Below, one piece after another: positions 1 to 9,403 of a stretch of 64,000 nt of DNA. Positions within the stretch are counted from its first letter, which is position 1, and each line of letters starts with the position of its first letter. A program made the translations under genes and the position numbers. This DNA is from Vibrio taketomensis (GTDB taxonomy: Bacteria; Pseudomonadota; Gammaproteobacteria; Enterobacterales; Vibrionaceae). The notes below the pieces were generated by a model, which worked only from the letters and a program-made list of their open reading frames with translations, was not told the DNA's origin and did no database searches. Location: contig NZ_AP019650.1 in NCBI RefSeq assembly GCF_009938165.1, forward strand, positions 1,116,001 to 1,180,000, written 5' to 3'.

Positions 1-76
1 GCCTATTACCATCGTGTTCTTACTCGCTCAACGCTGGTTGGTAGGCGGATTAACCGCAGGCGGCGTAAAAGGCTAA
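1..76 (+). CDS. malG: MalG, maltose ABC permease, C-terminal end only
   Basis: The first complete codon is at base 2 and the frame reads PITIVFLLAQRWLVGG then LTAGGVKG and a TAA stop. This is the characteristic C-terminal tail of MalG, the inner-membrane permease subunit of the MalFGK2 maltose/maltodextrin importer. Only about 24 residues lie in the window; the rest is upstream of base 1. The presence of lamB and malM just downstream fits the usual maltose cluster. The assignment rests on the tail sequence and the neighbours. Confidence 0.85.
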   Translation, partial: PITIVFLLAQRWLVGGLTAGGVKG

Positions 77-110
77 CAACCTCAATCATTAACCGTTAAA
101 TTCATGATTT

Positions 111-138
111 AAAGTCAGCAGTTTTCTGCTGACTTTTT
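111..138 (+). terminator. Rho-independent terminator after malG
   Basis: An 11-bp perfect stem (AAAGTCAGCAG / CTGCTGACTTT) with a TTTT loop is followed directly by further T residues. It lies 35 bases after the malG stop and should end the malEFG-type transcript. Confidence 0.85.
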
Positions 139-836
139 CTTTATCTTCACCACTCAAGCCAGTGACAATCCTCTCAATCTAACCTATTAACGTCACTGGA
201 TTATAAACCCAGCCACTGAGCTTCTTTTCCACTTCTACTAATGCTGTTTAATATCAAGATGATTCTGATACAAAAACAATCCATACCTAAGTAGCCTCAG
301 AATGCTTAGGGATATAATACGCAATCAAATTTGAAATCTAGCTCACCAACATTATCAATTCAACGTAATTAATATCCAAACTCATGAAAAAGAGCTGACA
401 TATAATTTCTACCTAACAACAATATGAATAAAAATTAACAATTAATATAATATGACCTGCATCTCAATCTGATAAATATTCACCTTATCTTTTATTATTT
501 TTATTGGTAATTTTATTACTAATCCATTAAGAACGATTGATAAGTTTGATACAGGTAACAAAAACAGGCATTAAACAGATAGAAAACCACTAACTCATCC
601 TTATTTTAGTGATATTCATCATTTTCCACCCACTACTTATTCATCTACTCCCCCCTACGCCCTCCCTATATTTAGCGCGATTGGATGACGTTTCTTATCT
701 ACTCCTTCGGTAATCTTATTTTCGTCAAATACAAACGGGAAAGCATTCCCAACGACCTCTCTGCTTTGGTGTTTCCCCCAATTAACCCAAAGCAAGCAGA
801 GACCAAATAATGATAAAAACCTTAATGGAGTTAAGA
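139..836 (+). promoter_or_regulatory. Long AT-rich leader of lamB with possible MalT hexamers
   Basis: About 700 bases contain no convincing gene. The stretch is AT-rich. Two copies of GGATGA, the core of MalT activator boxes, occur at 683-688 (plus strand) and 595-600 (minus strand, read as TCATCC). A C-rich run lies at about 650-665. MalT activates lamB in enterics and vibrios, so these hexamers are candidate sites, but six-base matches are weak evidence. I see nothing else that can be named here. Confidence 0.35.
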
Positions 837-2163
837 ATGAAAAAAGTAAGTGCAATCGCTGCTGCTATTTTTTCTACTTTAGCAGTCGGAACCGCTGCTG
901 CTGCAGAAGCAGACTTTCATGGCTATATGCGTGCAGGCTTTGGCGCAAACGCTGATGGCGGCTCACAATTTTGTTACGGTAACGGTGGCCCAACAACATT
1001 TGGTCATGCTGTAGGTCGTTTGGGTGATGAGTGTGATAACTACGCTGAACTCGCTCTAAACGTGAATAAAGTATGGGAAAGCAGTGAAGGTGGCTCGTTC
1101 AACATTCACACATTAGTTGCTTACGGTACCTATGAAAATGGCGGTTTAGACGGTCGCGGTAACTCTTTCCAAGCTATCGGTACAGACCCTGATGGCCCTT
1201 GGGAAGGTGAACGTGCATCATTCCGCGAAGCATGGGCAGACTACACCATGGCTGATGGCAAGCGTCTTTGGGCGGGTGAGCGTTACTATGGCCGTAAAGA
1301 TGTACATATCATGGACTTCTACTACGTGAACAACTCTGGCGCTGGTATTGGTCTTGAAACATCGATCTAGGTTTTGCTAAATTCCATATGGCAGCAGTAC
1401 AACATAAATGGAAAACCCTCTACTAGACGTTGACAAAAACACCTTTGGAAGGCACACAAGTTTACTCGACTGCTAACTCCATTGACCTACGTCTAACCGG
1501 CATTGAAACTAACGATAAAGGTAGCTTAGAGCTTCTTAGCAGCAAAACCATCACACACTGATGTACAAAAAATGCCATCGATAACGGCATCGGAAATTCA
1601 GGTGATTACAGCCTTGATAAAACAGGCTTCTTCTTTACCGCTGAGCACACTCAAGGATTTGATTTAGGTTTTAACAAAGCTGTGCTTCAATACGCTACCG
1701 AGGGCTACGCATGGCAGGCTTCGTTGGTAACCACACTGGTGACTCATACAATATGGGAGGACCTGGTGGCGACAACCAAGAGGGTCGTGAATCGGTACGC
1801 TTTATCGATTGGGGTGTGATCGAAGCAGACAAATGGAACCTTGGTTACTCATTTGTTTACGCTCAATTGCTAGACGACGGTAACGGTAACAGCGACGGTA
1901 AAGCACTAAGTGTTGTACTTCGTCCTGGCTACAAATGGTCTGAAACGATGAGCACAATCGTTGAGATGGGTTACCATCAAGATGAATACCCATGGGCAGA
2001 TAAACAAGATCTCACTAAGTTTACTATCGCTCAACAATGGCAAGCTGGCTCAAATTTTTGGGCACGTCCAGCAATCCGAGTTTTCGCTTCTAGCTACTCT
2101 GGCGACAAAGCGGTTGATGACAACGATCTAATGTTCGGCGCACAAGTTGAAGCTTGGTGGTAA
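837..2163 (+). pseudogene. lamB: LamB maltoporin, frameshifted in the middle
   Basis: This encodes the outer-membrane maltoporin, an 18-stranded trimeric barrel for maltodextrin diffusion. The start at 837 (MKKVSAIAAAIFSTLAVG) gives a clean signal peptide ending AAA-EADFHGYMRAGF, which is typical of LamB; the in-frame ATG at 810 would spoil it. The frame is intact to about 1357, where GAAACATCGAT seems to lack one A of an expected GAAAACATCGAT, giving a premature TAG at 1368. More shifts follow up to about 1715. From there the frame is open again to the C-terminus ending in EAWW, with an aromatic final residue as in porins. Protein similarity continues through all frames, so the gene is complete apart from a few indels within about 360 bases. 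Either the gene is inactivated or the read quality is poor here. Confidence 0.85.
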
Positions 2164-2203
2164 ACCCATTAGCACTCACTTAAACGTCAGTATTGTCTAG
2201 AAC

Positions 2204-2230
2204 AAGATAGCCAGCGAGTCTGGCTATCTT
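2204..2230 (+). terminator. Stem-loop between lamB and malM
   Basis: An 11-bp perfect stem (AAGATAGCCAG / CTGGCTATCTT) with a 5-base loop lies between lamB and malM. No T-run follows and the malM ribosome binding site (GCAGGAG) starts six bases later. It may act as a 3' stabiliser or partial attenuator that lowers malM output relative to lamB. Confidence 0.6.
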
Positions 2231-2248
2231 GCTTGCAGGAGTATATCA

Positions 2249-3091
2249 ATGAAAAAAATAGCCACAGTGTTACTTGGAGTTTCGGTCTTATTCGGTTGCT
2301 CAAGCCATCAAGACTTTGGTAGCCATAATCCTACCGAGCAATCTATTTCAAAAATTGAGCAGATTGAATGGCAGCAGGTTGATATTCCAGCAAACTTTTC
2401 ATTCCATATCAGTAGTAACACGCAGTATCTCACCAACCAAGATTTCTCCAGCCCTGTTGCTGGCTTTGCTTTTGAAGTCACCGAACCTGAAATCACCATT
2501 GAAGTATCTGGCATCGTTAAGCAACTAAAAGTATTCGCACCTAACCTCGCCCTTTACGACCAAAACTTCAATTTAATCAGAAACTACAATGCATCCTATT
2601 TTGATTACGATGACACCGACTTTATTCGCGGTGATGTCTTATTTGGCGATATCGTGCTCAACCTACCAATTCAAACAACCAAAATTTACGGTTTGATTTA
2701 TACCACGAAGCAAGATCTGGCAGACACCACCGAACTTCTTCACCCAGCTAAAGCCATGGCTATCGCCAAGCGTACTGTGCCGCCACAAATTGATAATCCG
2801 ATTGCTCAGCATGTTGAGCAAGGTGAGATTCGAATTGCGCTCAAACGTGACAGCGGCCTATCGAGTTTTATACAGTCATCAAAATCGGCATCCGCACCAG
2901 AAATTCCGGTAATTGCGACCAAAACAGCCGTTGTTGCATTACCTGAAACAGAAAACTACTACCACTCATCCATCAAAGCAGCCGTTGCAGCGGATGATAT
3001 ACCTAAGGCGCTTGCTCTGTTAGAGGAAGCCAAATCCATCGGCATCAAGGATGCCCAAAAGGTATTTGTGAATGCGGTAAACAATCGATAA
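2249..3091 (+). CDS. malM: MalM, maltose-regulon periplasmic lipoprotein
   Basis: The 280-residue protein resembles MalM, a periplasmic protein of the maltose regulon whose exact job is not settled. The N-terminus MKKIATVLLGVSVLFGCSS has a lipobox with Cys17, so this form is probably lipid-anchored. A central beta-rich part (about residues 45-165) carries the family's PVAGFAFEVTEP-like stretch, and the last 45 residues form a helical tail. It follows lamB by 85 bases with a good GCAGGAG ribosome site, and a strong terminator closes the unit. MalT control is expected from the family, not shown here. Confidence 0.85.
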   Translation: MKKIATVLLGVSVLFGCSSHQDFGSHNPTEQSISKIEQIEWQQVDIPANFSFHISSNTQYLTNQDFSSPVAGFAFEVTEPEITIEVSGIVKQLKVFAPNLALYDQNFNLIRNYNASYFDYDDTDFIRGDVLFGDIVLNLPIQTTKIYGLIYTTKQDLADTTELLHPAKAMAIAKRTVPPQIDNPIAQHVEQGEIRIALKRDSGLSSFIQSSKSASAPEIPVIATKTAVVALPETENYYHSSIKAAVAADDIPKALALLEEAKSIGIKDAQKVFVNAVNNR

Positions 3092-3115
3092 TCAACATTT
3101 AGCCCAATAAACTAA

Positions 3116-3151
3116 AAAGCCCCTGCTCATCATTCGATAGCCAGGGGCTTT
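3116..3151 (+). terminator. Terminator after malM
   Basis: A 10-bp stem AAAGCCCCTG / CAGGGGCTTT with a 16-base loop ends in a short T-run. It lies 24 bases after the malM stop. Confidence 0.8.
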
Positions 3152-3355
3152 CTCATTTTATCAATCAGTCAAATGGTTACGCCTAAGAGGAAATTTTACA
3201 CTGTAAAATCAAACGCCAAGCCCGCAGCTACAAAGCCACGCACTAGCAACGATAACCACAAACCTCGATGTGACTTATTAACCTTGCAAATCAGGTGGAC
3301 ATATCACCAAAGCGGAACAACACTTATAGCCAAACAATCCGTCTCGGGGGCGAGT

Positions 3356-4288
3356 ATGAAAGAGTACAAAAACATTCTATTTGTGAGCCAAGGATTATCT
3401 GATGAACATCGCGCTTTAGAGCAGTCAATCAAACTGGCACATAGCAATCAGGCGGATTTACGCGGGCTGATACTCTGCCCTACCCTCCCATCGAATATGC
3501 AGAAATACGAGCATCTGTATGAGCAATCGCTGGAAGATCATCTTGCGCGGCAGATACAATATTTACTGGCTGAAGAACAAATAAATGATGAACTTCCGTT
3601 CAATATTGAGATCGGGAGCGGCGATAAGCCTGTCGTCAAAGCTATTGAAACCGTTTTAACCCATCAACATGATTTATTGATAAAAGATATTGAGCTCAAT
3701 GACACAGATTCTCGCGGGTTTCGAGCATTAGATATGCAGTTATTACGTAAATGTCCCTGCGCGGTTTGGCTCCATCGCCCCAGTGCCAAAACCGAACTTA
3801 AACAGCGTATCGCGGTTGCAATTGACCCTGTTGCGTCAACGAAAGAAGAGCAAGCATTAGCGCTGCAATTACTGCACACTGGTCATGCGTTGGCTCGCGA
3901 GCACGATAACCACTTACACATCATCTCCTGCTGGCAATATGAACTGGAACATTACCTTCGTCATCACTCATGGATCCAAGTCGATGATGAAGAACTGAAT
4001 GCCGAAGTGGCGCTTGCACGACACAATCATCTCAACTTGCTCAATGAGTTGATCGACAAATCCAATCTAGAATGTGAGATTGCCATTCACCATATCAATG
4101 GTCGAGCCGACGAAGAAATACCACGTAGCGTCAATGAACTAGGAATAGATATCCTCGTCATGGGCACCGTTGCGCGGGGCGGCGTAAAAGGTTTAGTCAT
4201 GGGAAATACCGCAGAGAATATTTGCCAGTCGCTCACCTGTTCATTGGTCGCACTCAAACCAGCGAGTTTCCGCACGCCCATTAGCTAA
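3356..4288 (+). CDS. uspE: Tandem universal stress protein, UspE-like
   Basis: The 310-residue protein contains two Usp domains in tandem (about 1-145 and 155-305), the layout of UspE. The second domain ends with DILVMGTVARGGVKGLVMGNTAENI, the Gly-rich nucleotide-binding loop (G-2x-G-9x-G-S/T) of ATP-binding Usps; the first domain lacks it. UspE-type proteins act in the cytoplasm in stress survival and motility/adhesion control. I chose ATG 3356, preceded by GGGGGCGAG, over the upstream in-frame ATG at 3173, because the extra 61 residues do not resemble Usp and the 310-aa product matches the family length. Single gene, no clear terminator after it. Confidence 0.8.
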   Translation: MKEYKNILFVSQGLSDEHRALEQSIKLAHSNQADLRGLILCPTLPSNMQKYEHLYEQSLEDHLARQIQYLLAEEQINDELPFNIEIGSGDKPVVKAIETVLTHQHDLLIKDIELNDTDSRGFRALDMQLLRKCPCAVWLHRPSAKTELKQRIAVAIDPVASTKEEQALALQLLHTGHALAREHDNHLHIISCWQYELEHYLRHHSWIQVDDEELNAEVALARHNHLNLLNELIDKSNLECEIAIHHINGRADEEIPRSVNELGIDILVMGTVARGGVKGLVMGNTAENICQSLTCSLVALKPASFRTPIS

Positions 4289-4489
4289 TGCACTTTTAGG
4301 AAATTTCTTACAGAATCATTAATAAAAGCATTTCAAATTGAGATCTTGCTTCCTATCTGTATGGCTAAGTTTCACCCTACAATACGCCGCGAATAATCTG
4401 AGCAGCAGACTCAGAAAGCGACAATACAGCCACGTCCACATTGCACGTAGGCTCGCTCGCAACGCATAACACGACATTCAAGGAGAGAT

Positions 4490-4636
4490 ATGAAATTAGG
4501 GTTTAAATGCTTTCGCTGTAAAACTCGGGATACTTGCAAAGCCTATTTAGAATCGATAACCAACATCCAAATTATCGAACAACATGAATTGGATTTGTTA
4601 CTACGAAACGCAAAGACAAAAGCTAAACGCCGTTAG
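4490..4636 (+). CDS. Small Cys-rich basic protein, 48 aa, unknown
   Basis: A short gene with a strong ribosome site (AGGAGAG at 4481-4487, correctly spaced) encodes MKLGFKCFRCKTRDTC at its start and a basic KTKAKRR end. Cys7, Cys10 and Cys16 (C-x2-C-x5-C) could bind a metal or form disulfides; there is no signal peptide. The middle is helical (EQHELDLLLRNA). It stands alone between the stress protein and rlhA. I do not recognise the family. Support is the ribosome site, the full-length open frame and the patterned cysteines. Confidence 0.6.
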   Translation: MKLGFKCFRCKTRDTCKAYLESITNIQIIEQHELDLLLRNAKTKAKRR

Positions 4637-4833
4637 TTTTCCTCGTATTAGCCTTCCATTCTCACTCAGCCTATTGATATAACAGCAAATCCATCGACAC
4701 ACTCTCTAGGCTGAGGGCAACCAACATTCACGAGGCTTCAAAAAGAGGGAGAGACAAAACTCCAATTAAATTCGCATCCTGGTTACGAAACACGTAAAAT
4801 GCGCGCCTATTTTTATTGTGTAAGAGATAAATA

Positions 4834-6819
4834 GTGACACGCGATCAATTTGAGTTATTGGCTCCTGGTGGAGATTTGGATTCAATCAAAGCTGCGATTG
4901 CCGCGGGTGCTGATGCAATATATTGCGGCCTTGACCGTTTTAACGCTCGCAACCGCGCGACCAACTTAACCTTAGATAACTTGAACGGCGTGTTAACTCT
5001 TGCACACCAGCACAACTGCAAAATTTTTCTGACCCTAAATGTTTTGATCCTCGAGAGCGAAATTCCTGCAATCGTGCGTCTACTTAGCCAACTCAACACC
5101 ACTCAAATCGATGGTGTGATCGTGCAAGATTTAGGATTAGCGTACATTCTCAAGCATCATTTTCCTGACTTAGATGTACATGCCTCAACGCAGCTCAATA
5201 CTCACAATGAAGGGCAGATTCGTTTTCTCAATCAATTAACGGCCAGTCGTGTGAACCTCTCTCGAGAGCTTAATATCAATGAGATCAAACATCTGGCCGA
5301 ATTTGGTAAACAGCACAATGTGATGATGGAAGTGTTTGTTCACGGTTCTTACTGTATTGGCTTTTCCGGTATTTGTTATATCAGCTCTGCGCGCAATGGT
5401 GCATCAGGCAACCGTGGTCGTTGTAGCCAACCTTGTCGCGAGCAATATGAACCGACTAAAACTGGCAACCATTACCCACTGAACTTAAAAGACAACTCCG
5501 CCTTTGGCGATCTACAGGCGCTAGCTGATGCCGGAGTTTACTCACTTAAAGTTGAAGGCCGCATCAAGAAATCACACTACGTTTATACCGTGGTGAACAA
5601 CTGGCGTAAACAAATCGACCGTTTGTGTGATGGCGAAGCGCTATCGACTGATACTCGAGAGCTATACACCGTATTTAACCGTGATTTTTCCAATGCATTT
5701 TTGCAAGGCGAATACGGGAAAGCAATGTATATCGACAACCCTCGCGACCATGCTGTAAAACACTTCGCGCAAGTTTATCAGTGCCAAAGCATTGATGACG
5801 TGCAGCAAGTAAAGAAAAAATTGTACGACGATAAGACTGCGATCATCGAAACCGTTGCTAACAAAACGGCCGATTTCGATGTCACGAGTAACATCGCCAA
5901 AGCGAGCCTCAAAGGGGCGATTGATGCGCCAACACTGCCTGCATTAGAACATTCAGCTGCCACTGCTGCCCCTAAATTATCTGTGCTCATTTCCGATCCA
6001 GCAGACGCTTACCTATGCGAGCAGGAAAACATTGATGTGTATCTGCAATTGCCAATGGGCTTAGCCGATGAATGCGCATCCCTGATTGCGCTATTCCAAG
6101 CACAACCAACACTTAAACCTTGGTTCCCAGCGATTTTGATTGGCGACGATTTTACGGCCGCTCATGAATTTTTGTCGACATTGAAACCAAGCATGCTTAT
6201 CACCAATAACTCCGGTGTAGGTATGATTGCGAAAGATCTTGGCTTGAATTGGGTTGCCGGCCCACAAATGAACACGACTAACTCTTATGCGTTAAAGTGT
6301 TTGCAACAAGAGTTTGCTGCAAGCGGCGCATTTATCTCTAACGAGCTAAATATGAAGCAGATGCGCCACATCAAACGTGCACCATCAATGCGCACTTTCT
6401 ACAGCATTTACCACCCAAATACGCTGCTTACAAGCCGTCAGTGTTTGTTCCAACAAACCGAAGGGTGCAAGAAAATTAAAGTCAACAAAGGCTGTTTGAA
6501 GCGCTGTAACAAGCGCACCTCAATCATCAACTTGAAAGACAATCCATACGTAATTCAAAAACAGCGCGGCAGCCACAACTCGATATACAGTGAACACAAC
6601 GTGCTTAACCTCGAAGTGCTTAGCGATCTACCCCTGCTGTTTACGGATGTGATGATCGATCTGCGTGATATTCAAACTGAAACCAAAGTTGAAGCAACGA
6701 AACTCGCGCTTGTACAGTTGTTTAGCCAAGCACTACAAGAAGGAAATATGGCAGAGCGTCAGCAAATTGCTAAAGCGATTCAGCCGACGGCCAACGCTCA
6801 ATACCTAAAAGGGCTGTAA
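4834..6819 (+). CDS. rlhA: RlhA, 23S rRNA C2501 hydroxylation enzyme (U32 family)
   Basis: The 661-residue protein belongs to the U32 'peptidase' family; the RlhA/YdcP branch makes 5-hydroxycytidine at C2501 of 23S rRNA. The N-terminal part begins FELLAPGGDLDSIKAAIAAGADAIYCG, typical of U32, and residues about 170-205 give the U32 signature with clustered cysteines (SYCIGFSGICY..GNRGRCSQPCR). More cysteines near residues 543-563 (CLFQQTEGCKK...KGCLKRC) fit a proposed iron-sulfur site. The length is close to E. coli RlhA. The start is GTG 4834; the upstream AAGAG is a weak ribosome site. It stands as a single gene. Confidence 0.85.
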   Translation: MTRDQFELLAPGGDLDSIKAAIAAGADAIYCGLDRFNARNRATNLTLDNLNGVLTLAHQHNCKIFLTLNVLILESEIPAIVRLLSQLNTTQIDGVIVQDLGLAYILKHHFPDLDVHASTQLNTHNEGQIRFLNQLTASRVNLSRELNINEIKHLAEFGKQHNVMMEVFVHGSYCIGFSGICYISSARNGASGNRGRCSQPCREQYEPTKTGNHYPLNLKDNSAFGDLQALADAGVYSLKVEGRIKKSHYVYTVVNNWRKQIDRLCDGEALSTDTRELYTVFNRDFSNAFLQGEYGKAMYIDNPRDHAVKHFAQVYQCQSIDDVQQVKKKLYDDKTAIIETVANKTADFDVTSNIAKASLKGAIDAPTLPALEHSAATAAPKLSVLISDPADAYLCEQENIDVYLQLPMGLADECASLIALFQAQPTLKPWFPAILIGDDFTAAHEFLSTLKPSMLITNNSGVGMIAKDLGLNWVAGPQMNTTNSYALKCLQQEFAASGAFISNELNMKQMRHIKRAPSMRTFYSIYHPNTLLTSRQCLFQQTEGCKKIKVNKGCLKRCNKRTSIINLKDNPYVIQKQRGSHNSIYSEHNVLNLEVLSDLPLLFTDVMIDLRDIQTETKVEATKLALVQLFSQALQEGNMAERQQIAKAIQPTANAQYLKGL

Positions 6820-6937
6820 TCAGCCCCTTTAGCGCCCATTTCTGTCATCTGTTTCGACAAATGATACAAAAATGTGACAATTCGCATACCATCTTTTGGT
6901 AGAAGTCATTATCTTAGTTAGTGGAGCAATAAGCTTC

Positions 6938-7150
6938 ATGACAAAACTAGGATATTTTATGATTGTATGGTCGATTGCAGGTTTGGTTATCTTTTTCATC
7001 GCTCAATTTCTTACACCAACGAAAGCTATAACGGTTAAGCAAGTTTGCTGCGGACTTATCTCATGTGTACTTGGCCCGTTAATGCTCATTGCAGTTGTCG
7101 GCTCTTACATCAACGCAAATATTTGGCTAAAACGCTCCGCAACCGCGTAA
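6938..7150 (+). CDS. Small two-helix membrane protein, unknown
   Basis: The 70-residue product has two hydrophobic segments (about residues 7-26 and 36-57) joined by a short Thr/Lys/Val loop, and a basic end. The start is uncertain: ATG 6938, ATG 6959 (preceded by AGGA) and an upstream TTG at 6896 are all in frame. I prefer 6938 or 6959. No family is recognised. A hairpin terminator follows. Confidence 0.55.
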   Translation: MTKLGYFMIVWSIAGLVIFFIAQFLTPTKAITVKQVCCGLISCVLGPLMLIAVVGSYINANIWLKRSATA

Positions 7151-7177
7151 ACGAGTATTCGCGTTAATCTATCCTAT

Positions 7178-7214
7178 GACCTGCCCGACTCTTGGTGAGT
7201 AACAACGGCAGGTC
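7178..7214 (+). terminator. Terminator after the small membrane protein
   Basis: An 8-bp stem GACCTGCC / GGCAGGTC with a 21-base loop is followed by ATATTATTTTT. Confidence 0.6.
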
Positions 7215-7332
7215 ATATTATTTTTACCCCTTTCATCTTCAAGTGCCCTTCTTATTTTTAAGCCTTCTATGCCTCTTTTAGCACATATTCTTACGATACA
7301 ATCGCCTTTCACAATTGATAGGTAGATAACCC

Positions 7333-7659
7333 ATGAGCCAAGCGCCAACCAAAATCACTTTCTTTGAATTCCTCACTCCGCTTATCACGGCAGGAAAAAA
7401 AACCATTACCATTCGTGATGAAGCAGAAAGCCACTACGTACCGGGTACACAAGTTGAGGTATTTACCTTAGAAACCGATCGCAAGGTTGGTGAAATCAAA
7501 ATTTTGTCAGTTGAACCACTAAAATACGATGAGATTAATGAGTTCCACGCTGAGCAAGAAGCGCTACCATTAGATGAGCTAAAACGTCTGATTGCTGAGA
7601 TTTACCCAAATTTGAATGAACTGTACATGATCAGCTATGAGCTCGTGTCTGTTGAGTAA
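7333..7659 (+). CDS. yqfB: YqfB, N4-acetylcytidine amidohydrolase (ASCH domain)
   Basis: The 108-residue protein is a single ASCH-fold domain closely resembling E. coli YqfB, which hydrolyses N4-acetylcytidine to cytidine and acetate in the cytoplasm. The motif AGKKTITIRDE covers Lys23 and Thr26, and HAEQE supplies Glu76. These correspond to the Lys21/Thr24/Glu74 catalytic triad of the E. coli enzyme. It is a single gene with a strong terminator shared with the convergent membrane-protein gene. Confidence 0.85.
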   Translation: MSQAPTKITFFEFLTPLITAGKKTITIRDEAESHYVPGTQVEVFTLETDRKVGEIKILSVEPLKYDEINEFHAEQEALPLDELKRLIAEIYPNLNELYMISYELVSVE

Positions 7660-7661
7660 TT

Positions 7662-7691
7662 AAAAAAAGAGGCGATAACGCCTCTTTTTTT
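7662..7691. terminator. Bidirectional terminator
   Basis: AAAAAAAGAGGCG-ATAA-CGCCTCTTTTTTT is a perfect 13-bp hairpin with A and T runs on either side, serving yqfB and the convergent gene at 7693. Confidence 0.9.
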
Positions 7692-7692
7692 A

Positions 7693-8214
7693 CTAGATTG
7701 ATTCTCGAAACCAAAACCGCTCAGTGCGAGCATGCTTTTTACGTTTTGATGCCACGATATAAAAGAACCCTATCATCAGCGGTAAATACCAAGTTAAGAC
7801 TTCCACTAACTGGTGTTGGGATAATATCGGTAAGTTTAGTGTTCCGGCAAATAATTGCTCATCAACAAACACCATCAATGATGGAGCGACCACATACAAA
7901 AAACCGAATAACGCTCCGAGTAAAGCGTATTGAGCGACGCTAATCAGGCCAGTAAACACTCCCAATATCACGCCAAATGTCATGGCAAAAACCACACTCA
8001 GCACGACCGACTGACACAGACTAATCAGCATAGTCATGTCAATCCAATGATTACTGTTTAAGTGCTGCTGGAATGAAGGGAAAAGATTTAAACAACCTTG
8101 CAGCAGTTGCTCAGAATAATTGGCATACCATGCGCTCGCAAACACTGCGCTATAGGCACCAAAAAGCAGTAAGCCAATCACTAATGCGCAGATTCCACAC
8201 ACAAGTTTGTACAT
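7693..8214 (-). CDS. Four-helix membrane protein, unknown
   Basis: The 173-residue protein has hydrophobic segments at about residues 5-28, 62-84, 88-114 and 137-157, and a basic cytoplasmic-type tail (ASKRKKHARTERF). The first segment is followed by a 30-residue polar loop. No motif that I recognise is present. It is a single gene converging on yqfB. Confidence 0.65.
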   Translation of the reverse strand: MYKLVCGICALVIGLLLFGAYSAVFASAWYANYSEQLLQGCLNLFPSFQQHLNSNHWIDMTMLISLCQSVVLSVVFAMTFGVILGVFTGLISVAQYALLGALFGFLYVVAPSLMVFVDEQLFAGTLNLPILSQHQLVEVLTWYLPLMIGFFYIVASKRKKHARTERFWFRESI

Positions 8215-8391
8215 GACTAGCCCTATAAGTTAATTTATTTGATTAGTTATCAATAAGCCTTAAAACAGGACAATATCCAAGCAGTTTGAGCAAAACTTAT
8301 AACCTAGCGCTCATTTCTTTCTTCTCATGTGTTAGCTTCAATCCAAAACGCAGTGCAAAACCAAACACCCAAGGCCAACATTCAAAAAATG

Positions 8392-8419
8392 CAAAAAGCA
8401 GAGGCTTAGCTCTGCTTTT
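8392..8419 (-). terminator. Terminator of the oxidoreductase gene
   Basis: GCAGAG / CTCTGC extends to an AAAAAGCAGAG / CTCTGCTTTT hairpin with a 6-base loop. On the minus strand it ends in TTTTTGC, about 20 bases after the stop of the oxidoreductase gene. Confidence 0.75.
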
Positions 8420-8437
8420 CATTGATGACAGCTATGA

Positions 8438-9403
8438 TTATTGCTCGACAACTGGACGCACATCATAGCTATGAATCATTGGTGTTCCGTTATCATCAAG
8501 ACTCATTAACCATGTTTCATCAACGGCCATATCAACCGGTTGACCTTGCATCATCGACTCTGGGTAAGTTTCGGCAATAAGACGAATATGTAAATCAACT
8601 TGATACTGATCACCCAATTCTTTAATGCTGAGTTGATGCACATTATGCTGACAATTTGGTTTGAATGTTGCGCGCGCAACACCATACCAATCATTGAAAC
8701 CTTGATGCCCAACAAAAATACCTTCTGGCGATTGCCATTGCACATCAGAAGCCAAGTAGCGTGTATATTGCGCGGTATCCTCTGCTAACTGATCAAATTG
8801 AGCAAACCACTGCTTAACTAGAGCGGTAATTTTGGCTTCTGGCGACTCCGTTAAGTGGCGCACACTGGTAATGAGACGCTGTGCATGTTCAGTTGCTCGA
8901 GCCTGTACGTCTTCCAATTCGTTATACACGCTAGGAATGTAAACCATTCGATGACTATAGATTGGCTTTTGAAAATTCATACCCGCTAAATAACTTGTTT
9001 GCTGAAGTGGGTGAATCAATTGCTCAATCGTAAAGTGGTTATAACCAAGTGGTTCATACGACTCGGCCGGGCCACCAATGGTAAACGACAAAATTAAGTC
9101 TTTACCTTTTAACTTGTCGCCATGCGTGCCGTAAGCAAAATTGAAACTAAAGACATCATCGATCCATTTTTTCAGTAACGCGGGGACTGAATACCAATAA
9201 AAAGGAAACTGCAGAATCACGACATCAGCAGCGATCAATGCTTGCTGCTCGGCAGCCACATCAATTTGATAATCTGGGTAAAGCTCATCGAGACGGCGCA
9301 CTGACACATTATCCAATTGCTCAGAAACTTGCTGCAACACCACACTGTTCGTGTAAGAAGAATCTAAATCTGGATGACCTGAAATAACTAATACTTGGCT
9401 CAT
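8438..9403 (-). CDS. NAD(P)H oxidoreductase fused to SnoaL-like domain
   Basis: The 321-residue protein joins two parts. Residues 1-190 form a flavodoxin-like NAD(P)H dehydrogenase (quinone) domain of the KefF/MdaB/YwrO type: VLVISGHPDLDSS at the FMN phosphate site, FPFYWYSVPALLKKWID, and SFTIGGPAESY. Residues about 205-321 resemble a SnoaL/NTF2-like domain (TRYLASDVQW..VGHQGFNDW). The likely role is FMN-dependent two-electron reduction of quinones or similar electrophiles; the tail's role is unknown. I start at 9403 (after GAGGACAG) rather than 9448, because the extra 15 residues are not family-like. A LysR gene is divergently placed 135 bases away and may control it. Confidence 0.75.
   Translation of the reverse strand: MSQVLVISGHPDLDSSYTNSVVLQQVSEQLDNVSVRRLDELYPDYQIDVAAEQQALIAADVVILQFPFYWYSVPALLKKWIDDVFSFNFAYGTHGDKLKGKDLILSFTIGGPAESYEPLGYNHFTIEQLIHPLQQTSYLAGMNFQKPIYSHRMVYIPSVYNELEDVQARATEHAQRLITSVRHLTESPEAKITALVKQWFAQFDQLAEDTAQYTRYLASDVQWQSPEGIFVGHQGFNDWYGVARATFKPNCQHNVHQLSIKELGDQYQVDLHIRLIAETYPESMMQGQPVDMAVDETWLMSLDDNGTPMIHSYDVRPVVEQ

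Noticed and set aside
655-855. 66-aa minus-strand open frame before lamB
   Set aside because: It overlaps the lamB start and signal peptide and has no family signature.
3173-3355. N-terminal 61-residue extension of the universal stress protein
   Set aside because: The extension lacks family similarity and the Met at 3356 gives the normal UspE length.
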